From positions 1-64,000 of the IMG/VR virus record IMGVR_UViG_3300044825_002608: 64,000 bases of DNA. One strand, 5' to 3'. The stretch's first letter is position 1. Each line of letters begins with the position of its first letter. Made by a program: the position numbers and the translations under genes. Of this stretch, positions 16,646-25,003 are shown piece after piece. Origin of the DNA: a virus. The notes beneath the pieces are model-generated. The model worked only from the letters and a program-made list of their open reading frames with translations. It was not told the origin of the DNA and did no database searches.

Positions 16646-18939
16646 GTAACGAAACAAAAGTAATAAAAAGAAATGGATCTGTTGAGGGTCTAGAACTTAA
16701 TAAACTTCATATTATGGTTGAAGAAGCTTGCAAAGATCTTGCGGGAGTTTCTGCTTCTCAAGTTGAAATGCAATCTGGTATTCAGTTTTATGACGGAATC
16801 ACTACCGCTGAAATTCAAGAAATTTTAATTCGTTCAGCAAGTGATCTTATTAGTCTTGATCACCCAAATTATCAGTTTGTTGCTGCTCGTTTACTTCTCT
16901 TTTCTCTACGCAAGCAGTTGTTTGGACGTATGCATGAATGTCCATCAGTCCTTCAACATACCCAACGGTGTGTAGAAATGGGAGTTTATGATGCTGAAAT
17001 TTTAAGTCTTTATTCAACTGAAGAGTTTGAAAAACTTCAGTCATTTATTGATCATGATAGGGATTACTTGTTCACTTATGCTGGTCTTAGGCAAGTAGTC
17101 GATAAGTATCTGGTACAAGATCGCAGTACTAATCAAGTATACGAAACACCTCAGTTTATGTACCTTTTGATTGCTGCAACTATTTTTTCCAAGTATCCAA
17201 AAGAGACACGTTTAGATTACGTTAAGAGGTATTATGACGCAATCTCAAAACACAAAATCAACATTCCCACACCTATCATGGCAGGGGTGCGAACTCCACT
17301 TCGACAATATGCGAGCTGTGTTCTTGTTGATGTTGATGACACCCTCGATAGTATCTTTAGTAGCGATATGGCTATTGGTCGGTATGTTGCACAACGTGCA
17401 GGAATCGGCATCAACGCAGGTCGAATCCGTGGCATCAACAGCAAAATCCGTGGCGGAGAAGTTCAGCACACAGGTGTTGTCCCTTTCCTCAAGAAGTTTG
17501 AATCAACTGTCCGCTGCTGCACTCAAAATGGCATCCGTGGTGGATCAGCAACTGTCCACTTCCCAATCTGGCACCAGGAAATCGAAGACATCCTAGTACT
17601 AAAAAATAATAAAGGAACAGAAGATAATCGTGTTCGTAAGTTAGACTACAGTATCCAAATTAGCAAATTGTTCTATGAACGATTCATCCGTAATGAAGAG
17701 ATTTCTCTCTTCTCTCCTCACGCAGTTCCTGGTCTGTATGATGCTTTTGGTACTGATGGATTTGACGATTTATATGTATCTTATGAACGAGATGAGTCTA
17801 TTCCAAGAAAAACTATCAGTGCTCAAGAACTCTTTCTGGACCTCCTAAAAGAACGTGCTGAAACTGGTCGTGTTTATATTATGAACATTGACCACTGCAA
17901 TTCACACTCATCCTTTATGGATAAGGTTGAAATGAGCAATCTCTGCCAAGAAATTACTCTACCAACAAAACCAATTCAGCATATTGATGATACTAATGGT
18001 GAAATTGCCCTCTGCATCCTTTCTGCCGTTAATGTCGGAAAGCTTAAGCACTTTGATGATCTAGAGGAACTCTGTGACCTTTCAGTTCGTTCTCTTGATG
18101 AACTGATTGATTTTCAGGGATACCCTGTTAAAGCGGCAGAAATCGCCACAAAAGCACGTCGTTCCCTTGGAGTTGGTTATATTGGTCTTGCACACTATCT
18201 TGCTAAAAATGGTGTAAAATATGAAGATCAAAAGGCGTGGGAATTGACTCATGATTTAACAGAGGCATTTCAATACTATCTAATTAAATCAACTGTCGAA
18301 CTTGCTAAGGAAAAGGGTGCTTGTGAATACTCAAATCGAACCAAATATGGACATGGTATTCTACCTATCGACACTTACAAAAAAGACGTTGACGAAATCG
18401 TACCTAATAACCTAAAATATGATTGGGAGAGTCTTAGAGAGCAAGTTAAGCAGTACGGTGTTAGGAACTCAACACTGTCCGCACAAATGCCATCGGAGAG
18501 CAGTTCCGTTGTGTCAAATGCAACCAATGGAATCGAACCTCCTCGCGGATACTTGTCCATTAAGAAATCGAAGAAAGGACCACTTAAGCAAATTGTTCCA
18601 CAGTATCAAACCCTTAAGAACAATTATACGCTTCTTTGGGATATGCCTAGCAATCGTGGTTACATCAGTATTGTTGCTGTTATGCAAAAATTCTTCGATC
18701 AGGCGATTTCTGGAAACTGGTCCTATAATCCAGAAAATTATGCTGATAATGAAGTTCCTACTTCAGTAATGGCACAAGACCTCTTGACTACATATAAGTA
18801 TGGTTGGAAAACCAGTTATTACCAAAACACATATGATGCAAAGACTGATGAAGTGGAAGATTCCAAACCATCTCTCACTGATTTAGTCAATGATATTTTA
18901 AACACGGAGGAAGAAGATTGTGAGTCTTGTAAGATTTAA
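16642..18939 (+). CDS. nrdA: Ribonucleotide reductase class Ia, large subunit NrdA
   Basis: 765 residues from ATG 16642 (ATGA overlap with gp61; ATG 16630 is an alternative). An N-terminal ATP cone (VIKRNGSVEGLELNKLHIMV) is present. The core includes YASCVLVDVDDTLDSIF, GIGINAGRIRG, NLCQEITLPT with the following radical-site strand (IALCILSAVNVGK), and ATNGIEPPRGYLS. The C-terminus ends DCESCKI, a CxxC redox tail for reduction by glutaredoxin/thioredoxin. It makes dNDPs for phage replication. Confidence 0.96.
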   Translation: MSNETKVIKRNGSVEGLELNKLHIMVEEACKDLAGVSASQVEMQSGIQFYDGITTAEIQEILIRSASDLISLDHPNYQFVAARLLLFSLRKQLFGRMHECPSVLQHTQRCVEMGVYDAEILSLYSTEEFEKLQSFIDHDRDYLFTYAGLRQVVDKYLVQDRSTNQVYETPQFMYLLIAATIFSKYPKETRLDYVKRYYDAISKHKINIPTPIMAGVRTPLRQYASCVLVDVDDTLDSIFSSDMAIGRYVAQRAGIGINAGRIRGINSKIRGGEVQHTGVVPFLKKFESTVRCCTQNGIRGGSATVHFPIWHQEIEDILVLKNNKGTEDNRVRKLDYSIQISKLFYERFIRNEEISLFSPHAVPGLYDAFGTDGFDDLYVSYERDESIPRKTISAQELFLDLLKERAETGRVYIMNIDHCNSHSSFMDKVEMSNLCQEITLPTKPIQHIDDTNGEIALCILSAVNVGKLKHFDDLEELCDLSVRSLDELIDFQGYPVKAAEIATKARRSLGVGYIGLAHYLAKNGVKYEDQKAWELTHDLTEAFQYYLIKSTVELAKEKGACEYSNRTKYGHGILPIDTYKKDVDEIVPNNLKYDWESLREQVKQYGVRNSTLSAQMPSESSSVVSNATNGIEPPRGYLSIKKSKKGPLKQIVPQYQTLKNNYTLLWDMPSNRGYISIVAVMQKFFDQAISGNWSYNPENYADNEVPTSVMAQDLLTTYKYGWKTSYYQNTYDAKTDEVEDSKPSLTDLVNDILNTEEEDCESCKI

Positions 18940-18961
18940 AACTAAACTAGAGGAGAAATCA

Positions 18962-20104
18962 ATGGTCGAATCAATGACCGTTTTTAACTCTGAAGAAGTA
19001 GACACCAAGAAACAACCAATGTTTTTTGGTCAACCATTGGGAATACAGAGATACGATTCTTACAAGTATCCAATTTTCGATAAACTTACAACTCAACAAC
19101 TAGGATATTTTTGGAGACCTGAAGAGGTCTCTTTACAAAAAGATAGAGCAGACTATCAAACGCTTCGCCCAGAGCAGAAGCACATTTTTACGAGTAATCT
19201 TAAGTATCAAGTAATGCTTGATTCAGTTCAGGGTCGTGGTCCTGGTATGGCATTTGCACCATATTGTTCCCTTCCCGAACTGGAAGCATGTATGAAAGTA
19301 TGGGAGTTTATGGAGATGATCCACTCCCGTTCATACACTTACATTATCAAAAATGTTTATTCAGATCCATCTGAAATTTTTGATACAATCCTAAAAGATG
19401 ATCGCATTCTTGAACGTGCTGTGAGTGTTACTCAAGCATATAATGACTTCATCAATAGTGCCCATCATTATGGAACTTCTGAAGTTTGGAAATATGCCCA
19501 AGAACAAGTTCCACATGCACTAGGAGAAAGGTATGAACTCAAACGCAAACTGTTCAGAGCAGTTGCAAACGTTAATATTCTTGAAGGTATTCGCTTTTAT
19601 GTCAGTTTTGCTTGCAGTTTTGCTTTTGGCGAACTCAAGCTTATGGAAGGAAGTGCAAAAATCATCTCTCTAATTGCTAGAGATGAGAATCAGCACCTAG
19701 TCATCACTCAGAACATTCTAAACAAGTGGAAAGAAGGTGATGACCCTGAAATGAAGAAAATCTCTCAAGAAGAAGAACAGTGGGTTTATAGGACCTTTGA
19801 GGAAGCAGTTAATCAAGAAAAACTTTGGGCAGAATACCTGTTCAAGGATGGTTCTATGATTGGACTGAATGATAAACTTCTACAGCAATATGTTGAGTGG
19901 ATTGCAAATCGTCGTATGAAGGCAATTGGTCTTAAACCAATTTATGACATTCCAGCGAAGAATAATCCACTTCCATGGACAGAACATTGGATTTCCTCTA
20001 AAGGTCTTCAAGTTGCTCCACAGGAAACCGAAGTAGAATCCTACATAGTAGGTGGGATTAAACAAGATGTTACCAAGGATACTTTCTCAGGATTCCAACT
20101 ATGA
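18962..20104 (+). CDS. nrdB: Ribonucleotide reductase class Ia, small subunit NrdB
   Basis: 380 residues. The diiron ligands are carried by EFMEMIHSRSYTYII and ISLIARDENQHLVITQNIL; the C-terminal tail that docks to NrdA is at the end. The start is set at ATG 18962 because AGGAG (18951-18955) sits 6 nt upstream; an in-frame GTG at 18920 lacks such a site and would overlap nrdA. Holds the tyrosyl radical for NrdA. Confidence 0.95.
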   Translation: MVESMTVFNSEEVDTKKQPMFFGQPLGIQRYDSYKYPIFDKLTTQQLGYFWRPEEVSLQKDRADYQTLRPEQKHIFTSNLKYQVMLDSVQGRGPGMAFAPYCSLPELEACMKVWEFMEMIHSRSYTYIIKNVYSDPSEIFDTILKDDRILERAVSVTQAYNDFINSAHHYGTSEVWKYAQEQVPHALGERYELKRKLFRAVANVNILEGIRFYVSFACSFAFGELKLMEGSAKIISLIARDENQHLVITQNILNKWKEGDDPEMKKISQEEEQWVYRTFEEAVNQEKLWAEYLFKDGSMIGLNDKLLQQYVEWIANRRMKAIGLKPIYDIPAKNNPLPWTEHWISSKGLQVAPQETEVESYIVGGIKQDVTKDTFSGFQL

Positions 20105-20276
20105 TGAATGGTGTGAACAGGACATCCTGAACGCTTATAAAGAAGCGGCAGCATATGATGATTTTCTTTTTGGAGATTATGATTATGAATCTGAGTGGTT
20201 AGGTAAAAAGAATGATGATGCGAATTGAGGGTCGAAAGACCCTCTTTTTTTATAAATAATTTTATAAAAAAAATAA
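20067..20276 (+). CDS. Possible small acidic protein downstream of nrdB
   Basis: Open frame overlapping the nrdB end in +1. The central part (about 20097-20219: YDEWCEQDILNAYKEAAAYDDFLFGDYDYESEW) looks like a genuine acidic protein. However, the frame reads through the terminator hairpin and late promoter to a TAA at 20274-20276, which is odd. Either the tail is spurious, with a natural stop (TGA 20227) reached in another frame, or a small indel has shifted the end. Identity unknown; moderate doubt. Confidence 0.4.
20228..20259 (+). terminator. Terminator followed by late promoter
   Basis: GAGGGTC (20228-20234), GAAA tetraloop, GACCCTC (20239-20245), seven T, overlapping a perfect late promoter TATAAATA at 20252-20259 that serves the gene at 20286. 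Confidence 0.85.
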
Positions 20277-20285
20277 AAAGAAAAA

Positions 20286-21200
20286 ATGTCTAGACTTACT
20301 GGATCTGATGCTTTGGGATTAATCGAGGCATATTCTGCAATTTATTCTTCAGAAGAAGAAGAAGTTATTGAACTTACTGAAGAAGAAATTCAAGAAGATT
20401 TTGAAAACTGGGTAAATTCACTTGTAGAAGAAGGTTATGACCTCAGTGAATATACTTGGGAAGATATGTATGAGGAATACCTGAACGAAATGGGTCAGAG
20501 ACCAACAACAGGGCAAGCAAAAGCACCAATTTCGAATGCTCCATACCAATCCAGATTTGCTCGCCCAATGAATGCAGGAACTCCACAACAAACTGGAAGA
20601 GGAACTGCAGTATCTAGACCCCAGATCGGGGGTCTTCCTGCAAATTATAGAGGACAAGAACTTCAGCAAGCAGCAAGAGCAAGAGCATCTCAAGTAGGTA
20701 CTCCTAGACAAGGTTCTGCAGGCAGTGGTGCTGCCCCTTCTGCTGCTGCAAGAAGACCTGTTCCTGCTCCAACAAGACCTGTTCCATCCGCAACAGCAAG
20801 ACCAGGATCTGTAATGTCCAGACCTGCTCCTACTACTACAGCAAGAACTACAGCACCAGCATCTGCACGACCAGCATCTGCAGCACCAGCACAAACATCA
20901 ACTCAATCACCTGTTCTGGGTTATCAATTAGCACAGAGAGGAACAAATATTGGTAGTAATATTCTTCAACAGCAAAGACCTTCTCTCGCTCAACAGGCAG
21001 CAGAACTTCGTGCAATGAGACAAGCATCTCAGCAAAGACAAGGATTGACTCAGAGTTTCGATCCATTTGATGTTGTCATGGGTCATCTAATTGATGAAGG
21101 TTATGCTGAAAATGAAGAAGCAGCGGCAGTTATTATGGCAAATATGAGTGAAGAGTGGAGAGAGGAAATTCTCGAAGGATTCATGAATCAGGAAAACTGA
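20286..21200 (+). CDS. Structural/internal protein with two cyanophage modules
   Basis: 304 residues. Module A (about 37-68: FENWVNSLVEEGYDLSEYTW, then EDMYEEYLNE) is acidic helical. A long Ala/Pro/Ser/Arg/Gln low-complexity linker (75-255) follows. Module B (258-300) starts FDPFDVVMGHLIDEGYAENE and continues AAAVIMANMSEEWREEILE. Both modules recur, in the opposite order, at the end of the protein at 22709-24298. Late promoter upstream. Probably a scaffold or internal head protein; no enzymatic motif. Confidence 0.75.
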   Translation: MSRLTGSDALGLIEAYSAIYSSEEEEVIELTEEEIQEDFENWVNSLVEEGYDLSEYTWEDMYEEYLNEMGQRPTTGQAKAPISNAPYQSRFARPMNAGTPQQTGRGTAVSRPQIGGLPANYRGQELQQAARARASQVGTPRQGSAGSGAAPSAAARRPVPAPTRPVPSATARPGSVMSRPAPTTTARTTAPASARPASAAPAQTSTQSPVLGYQLAQRGTNIGSNILQQQRPSLAQQAAELRAMRQASQQRQGLTQSFDPFDVVMGHLIDEGYAENEEAAAVIMANMSEEWREEILEGFMNQEN

Positions 21201-21230
21201 TTTAATTTTCAAAAATTTATTAAGTTTATT

Positions 21231-21263
21231 GAGGGTCTAAACAACCCTCCTTTTTTATAAATA
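21231..21263 (+). terminator. Terminator followed by late promoter
   Basis: GAGGGT (21231-21236) pairs with ACCCTC (21244-21249), followed by a T-run and TATAAATA (21256-21263) 21 nt before the next ATG. Confidence 0.8.
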
Positions 21264-21283
21264 ACTAAAAAGTAAGAAAGAAG

Positions 21284-22666
21284 ATGAAGTCTTTTAGTCA
21301 ATTTTTGCAGGAATCATATTTAAGTGAGGAAGAGGCAGAACAACTCAGATTGTTAAAGAGAGATAATAAAACAGCATATAATCTTAGAAAAAATGTTGGA
21401 AATAGAGGTATTGCAGCAGATCCTACTCCAACACCAGCATCTAGAAGATTTTCTGCTGCTGCTCCAGAAGCACCAAAAGAATCTCCTGGTCAACAAGTAA
21501 TTAGACAAACTCCAAAACCACCGACTACAAAAGCACTTATTCCAGGTAAAGAAGGTGGTCCTTTAGCAGGTCGTGAAACTAATCCACAGGCACCTCCAGA
21601 ATCTATGATGAAAGGAGCATATGATGCTGCAAATAAACCTACAACGACTGCCAAACCTTCTTCTGCTAAAACTTCTGCAACTCCTAAACCTAGAACTACA
21701 GCATATCGTAATGCGGGTTTGGGTCGTGAAACTGTAAAGATACCTACTTCACCAGCATCAACTAGTAGTAGTGCTAGAAGAGAATTTACTCCAGAACGTG
21801 AAGCAGAAATTCGCCGTGAAAGAGCGGCAGCAAAAAAAGCAAGAGAAGCAGCATATGATGCCAAACAGTCTCCAGGCAAACTAGCAACAAGATCATCATC
21901 TTCTTTATCTACTCAAGCAAAACCATCTTCTTCTGCAATTGTACCTGCAGGAAAACAACCTTCCGGTCCAAAGGTAAGAGGTGGTTTTGGCAGACTTGCT
22001 GGACCAGGATTTGCAGCATTGGATACTGCATTGTCTGCTGCAGATGAAAGAGCAAAAGGATCTGGTTGGGCAAGATCATTAGCAAAGGGTGCCACAGTTG
22101 CTGCTGGAGGTGCTTTGGGAGGTACTTTAGGTGCAATTGGTGGTGGAGGTTTAGGTAGTGCTGCTTTAGGTCTTGCAGGTGCTTCAGCAGGAGGTGCGGC
22201 AGCAGGAAAAGCATTTGATGTTGCTGCAGGTGCTAACGCAAGAGAAAGAAAAGCAATGGCAACTGCAAATCGTCAGCGTCAAGCAGGAACCGCTGTTAAA
22301 GGTATTGGTGGACAAACTACATTCAGTCAGAAAAAACCAGGTGGTCCAGCATTCATGTCAACTGGTGTTGGTAAGCAAAGAAAAACTGTTGAACTTGCTA
22401 AAACTGGTGTAGTTCAAAGAGGTGGTCAATCAACTGCAGGACACCTTGCATTTAAGGGTGGAAAGGCAGTTTATAAGGCAGGTCCAAGTGCTCAATCACT
22501 TGCTAAAACTTCTTCTAATCCACTAGAAAGAATCGGTAGATCATTGTTTGCTGGTGCTTATAAAAAGCATGATGCAATGAAAGCACAACAAGCACTTCAA
22601 AAAGCAAGAGCATCAGATGCTGCCCGTAATAAAAAACTTGGAGTAAAAGCAAAACCAGCAGGTTGA
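21284..22666 (+). CDS. Ala/Gly-rich internal-type protein with capsid-targeting-like leader and glycine-zipper segment
   Basis: 460 residues. It begins MKSFSQFLQESYLSEEEAEQL, resembling a T4 capsid-targeting sequence with an LQE protease site. A Pro/Thr/Ser/Ala linker with a highly charged patch (EREAEIRRERAAAKKAREA) follows. Residues about 264-313 form a hydrophobic glycine-zipper-like stretch (GATVAAGGALGGTLGAIGGG, GLAGASAGGAAAGKAFD), the type of sequence that inserts in membranes or oligomerises. The tail is basic. I infer a packaged protein that might enter the membrane or cell on infection; no homologue recognised. Confidence 0.7.
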   Translation: MKSFSQFLQESYLSEEEAEQLRLLKRDNKTAYNLRKNVGNRGIAADPTPTPASRRFSAAAPEAPKESPGQQVIRQTPKPPTTKALIPGKEGGPLAGRETNPQAPPESMMKGAYDAANKPTTTAKPSSAKTSATPKPRTTAYRNAGLGRETVKIPTSPASTSSSARREFTPEREAEIRRERAAAKKAREAAYDAKQSPGKLATRSSSSLSTQAKPSSSAIVPAGKQPSGPKVRGGFGRLAGPGFAALDTALSAADERAKGSGWARSLAKGATVAAGGALGGTLGAIGGGGLGSAALGLAGASAGGAAAGKAFDVAAGANARERKAMATANRQRQAGTAVKGIGGQTTFSQKKPGGPAFMSTGVGKQRKTVELAKTGVVQRGGQSTAGHLAFKGGKAVYKAGPSAQSLAKTSSNPLERIGRSLFAGAYKKHDAMKAQQALQKARASDAARNKKLGVKAKPAG

Positions 22667-22670
22667 TTTT

Positions 22671-22678
22671 TATAAATA
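22671..22678 (+). promoter_or_regulatory. T4-type late promoter TATAAATA
   Basis: Perfect TATAAATA 31 nt upstream of the ATG at 22709. Confidence 0.75.
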
Positions 22679-22708
22679 CCTTTATATAAAGGTATTAAAA
22701 TCATAACA

Positions 22709-24298
22709 ATGTCTAGAATTTCTCAGCATTTTATTAATAATATTGGATATTTGTATGAAGAAATTAATATTCAGAATAATGATTTTCTGAATGAAGAATC
22801 TCAATATTATGATGTGGAATCGGCAGAAATAGTAGAAGATATTTTTTCTACTATTTCTGCATCGATGGTTTGTGAAGGATATAGTGCAGAAGGCATTATT
22901 GGATTTCTTGCTGATTCATCAGAAGAAGATATTATTGAAAAGTATTTAAATTTTGATGAAAGTATTCTTACAGAAAGTGTAGTATCAGAAGATTATATTT
23001 TAGAACAATTAGAAATCTTTGATGATGCAATTAATGAAGGATTAGGTTCATTGATTGGAAAAGCTGCTCAGGGTGCTTTCCGTCTTGCTGGAAAAGTGGC
23101 ATCAAAATCTGCTAGAGCGAAAGTTGCTAAAAAAATTATGTCCAGTAAAAATCCAGAGAGATTAACTGGAAGTGCTAGTAGAGTTAGTGCTGGAGGAAAA
23201 AAACTAGATCCTACTGGAGCGGTTGAAAGATTAGCAAGAATGAAATTAAATAAGGCAGGAATGCCTTCCGATATGACAAAAAAGGTTTTAGATAATTCAC
23301 CAAATATTGGAACTAAAACTAGTCTTGCAGCGTTTGCTCCAACAATGGGTAAGGTTGTTAAAGGTGTTCAAAAGGTAAAAGATATTGCAAAAGGTGCAAA
23401 AAAAGCACTTCCTACAGTTGCTAAAGGTGCTGCAACACTTGGTTTAGGTGCTCTTGGTGGTGCTGGTTATGTTGCTTTAAGAGGATCTAAAGAAGATTCA
23501 AAACCAACTTCATCAACTAAATCAGCACCTTCAAGTTCAAAAGATGATTTCTTAAAAGGAAGTGCTCTCGCAAAACTTGGTGGTAAAGAAGGTAGAATTA
23601 AAGATGGTGAATTTAGAACTATGGCATGGTCTCCAGAATCTAAGAAGAGATATGCTGCAGCAACTAAAGGATCTGCAAAATCAACACCTTCTTCAACGGC
23701 AGCAAGATCATCTGGAGGATCTTCTACAGCACCAGCATCAAAACCATCTTCTAAACCTGCATCTGAAACCAAACCACTAACTGCAGATGAAAAGATGAAG
23801 CAATGGGCAAAAGCAAATCCAAAACTCGCTGCTAGAGTAAAACCAGGAGAGTCTGGTTATGAAGCGATTTCTCAAGTAAGAGAAAAACCAAGTTCATATG
23901 AAAAGCAAGATCAAACTCCAACTCAAGGTCCAAAAACAACTCCTGAGCAAGAGAAGGAACTTTCTCGACAAGCAGCACAGGCTGCAAAAGAATATCAGGA
24001 TAAAGTTAAGAAGGAAAAATCTACAACTGCAAAGGAATCATACGAACCTTACAACATCATTCTGGAATATTTAATGGGACGTGGACATGCAGATACCGTT
24101 GATGAGGCACACTATATTATGTTAGAGATGAACGAATCTTCTGTTGCATCAATCATGGAAGAGTATAATGATTATCTTCTTGCAGAAGAGGTTTCTGAGT
24201 GGGTTGATGAATTGTTAGAGGAAGGTTATGATCTTTCTGATTATACGTGGGACGACATTGTTGAATATTATGTAAATGAAGGAAAAAAGACTTGTTAA
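22709..24298 (+). CDS. Structural/internal protein with modules B and A at C-terminus
   Basis: 529 residues. The acidic N-terminal third (IVEDIFSTISASMVCEGYSA, EDIIEKYLNFDES) resembles a diverged copy of module B. The middle is basic with Gly/Ala segments (TVAKGAATLGLGALGGAGYVAL) and Ser/Pro/Lys linkers. The C-terminus holds module B (445-485, YEPYNIILEYLMGRGHA...) then module A (about 494-525, WVDELLEEGYDLSDYTWDD...), the reverse of the 20286 gene. Late promoter upstream, terminator after. Scaffold/internal protein is the likely role. Confidence 0.74.
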   Translation: MSRISQHFINNIGYLYEEINIQNNDFLNEESQYYDVESAEIVEDIFSTISASMVCEGYSAEGIIGFLADSSEEDIIEKYLNFDESILTESVVSEDYILEQLEIFDDAINEGLGSLIGKAAQGAFRLAGKVASKSARAKVAKKIMSSKNPERLTGSASRVSAGGKKLDPTGAVERLARMKLNKAGMPSDMTKKVLDNSPNIGTKTSLAAFAPTMGKVVKGVQKVKDIAKGAKKALPTVAKGAATLGLGALGGAGYVALRGSKEDSKPTSSTKSAPSSSKDDFLKGSALAKLGGKEGRIKDGEFRTMAWSPESKKRYAAATKGSAKSTPSSTAARSSGGSSTAPASKPSSKPASETKPLTADEKMKQWAKANPKLAARVKPGESGYEAISQVREKPSSYEKQDQTPTQGPKTTPEQEKELSRQAAQAAKEYQDKVKKEKSTTAKESYEPYNIILEYLMGRGHADTVDEAHYIMLEMNESSVASIMEEYNDYLLAEEVSEWVDELLEEGYDLSDYTWDDIVEYYVNEGKKTC

Positions 24299-24316
24299 TA
24301 TTATAACATAATATCT

Positions 24317-24341
24317 AAGGGGTTGACAAGACCCCTTTTTT
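24317..24341 (+). terminator. Rho-independent terminator
   Basis: AAGGGGT (24317-24323) pairs with ACCCCTT (24331-24337), followed by a T-run; ends the 20.3-24.3 kb late block. Confidence 0.8.
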
Positions 24342-24401
24342 ATTGCTAGACTAGGTTTGTCTCCATTGAAGATAAATAATAGCTCTTTAAGATTATTAAT
24401 A

Positions 24402-24842
24402 ATGAGCTATGAGAATCCTTGGAGATATAATGGACAGACTTTTGAGTCTGATGATATTCAGGATCACTTTGGTTTTGTATACCTTATATCTTGTAGTGAA
24501 AATAATAGGAAATACATTGGTAGGAAGTTTTTTTGGTCTTTTAGAACTCCTCCAGGTAAAAAGAGAAGAGTAAAGCAAGAATCAGATTGGAAAAAATATT
24601 ATGGTTCTTGTCCTGAATTAAAAGAAGATATTAAAAAATACGGTAAAGAGTTTTTCAATAGAGAAATATTAAGTCTTCATAAAACAAAAGGTGAATGTAA
24701 TTATGAAGAAACTAAGCAACTTTTTCTAAATAATGTACTGAAAGAATCACTTGACGATGGGAGTCCAGCGTACTACAATAGTAATATACTCGGACGCTAC
24801 ATGCGAAAAGACTATGGAAACTTTGGAACAAACCCTACGTGA
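24402..24842 (+). CDS. GIY-YIG-like putative endonuclease
   Basis: 146 residues from ATG 24402; a TTG 15 codons upstream is less likely. The pattern FGFVYLISCSENNRKYIGRK fits GIY-YIG spacing (VYL...YIG), with R in the following helix (FFWSFRTPPGKKRRVKQESDWKKYYGS) and a late E (NREILSLHKTKGECNYEE). Such proteins nick or cut DNA and are common free-standing endonucleases in T4-like phages. A GATAAATA late-type element lies at 24371-24378. Overlaps the next small gene. Confidence 0.75.
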   Translation: MSYENPWRYNGQTFESDDIQDHFGFVYLISCSENNRKYIGRKFFWSFRTPPGKKRRVKQESDWKKYYGSCPELKEDIKKYGKEFFNREILSLHKTKGECNYEETKQLFLNNVLKESLDDGSPAYYNSNILGRYMRKDYGNFGTNPT

Positions 24843-25002
24843 GTCGCACGACTGGGCAGTGGATCGCATTCATTTTCTTTGCGATAAAAATGAAGAGCAT
24901 CAATATCAAAATGCGTATGCGATTCATAAAGAATTTGAAGAATGGTTAAACCCTGATATTCAAGAGCATGATATTTTTTCACTAGAATACATCGGAGATT
25001 AA
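24814..25002 (+). CDS. 62-aa hypothetical protein
   Basis: METLEQTLRESHDWAVDRIHFLCDKNEEHQYQNAYAIHKEFEEWLNPD..., an acidic helical protein. The ATG at 24814 overlaps the nuclease gene by 29 nt; upstream TTG (24751) and ATG (24757) are in frame but would overlap more. Function unknown. It is followed 1 nt later by the peptidase gene. Confidence 0.62.
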   Translation: METLEQTLRESHDWAVDRIHFLCDKNEEHQYQNAYAIHKEFEEWLNPDIQEHDIFSLEYIGD

Positions 25003-25003
25003 C

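Noticed and set aside
20418-20894. Minus-strand Cys/Ser-rich ORF
   Set aside because: Antisense shadow of the Ala/Pro/Arg-rich linker of the plus-strand gene; composition (C/S/R) is an artefact of the codon pattern.
24322-24350. TTGACA at 24323 as a promoter
   Set aside because: It is in the loop of a terminator and no -10-like hexamer lies 15-19 bp downstream.
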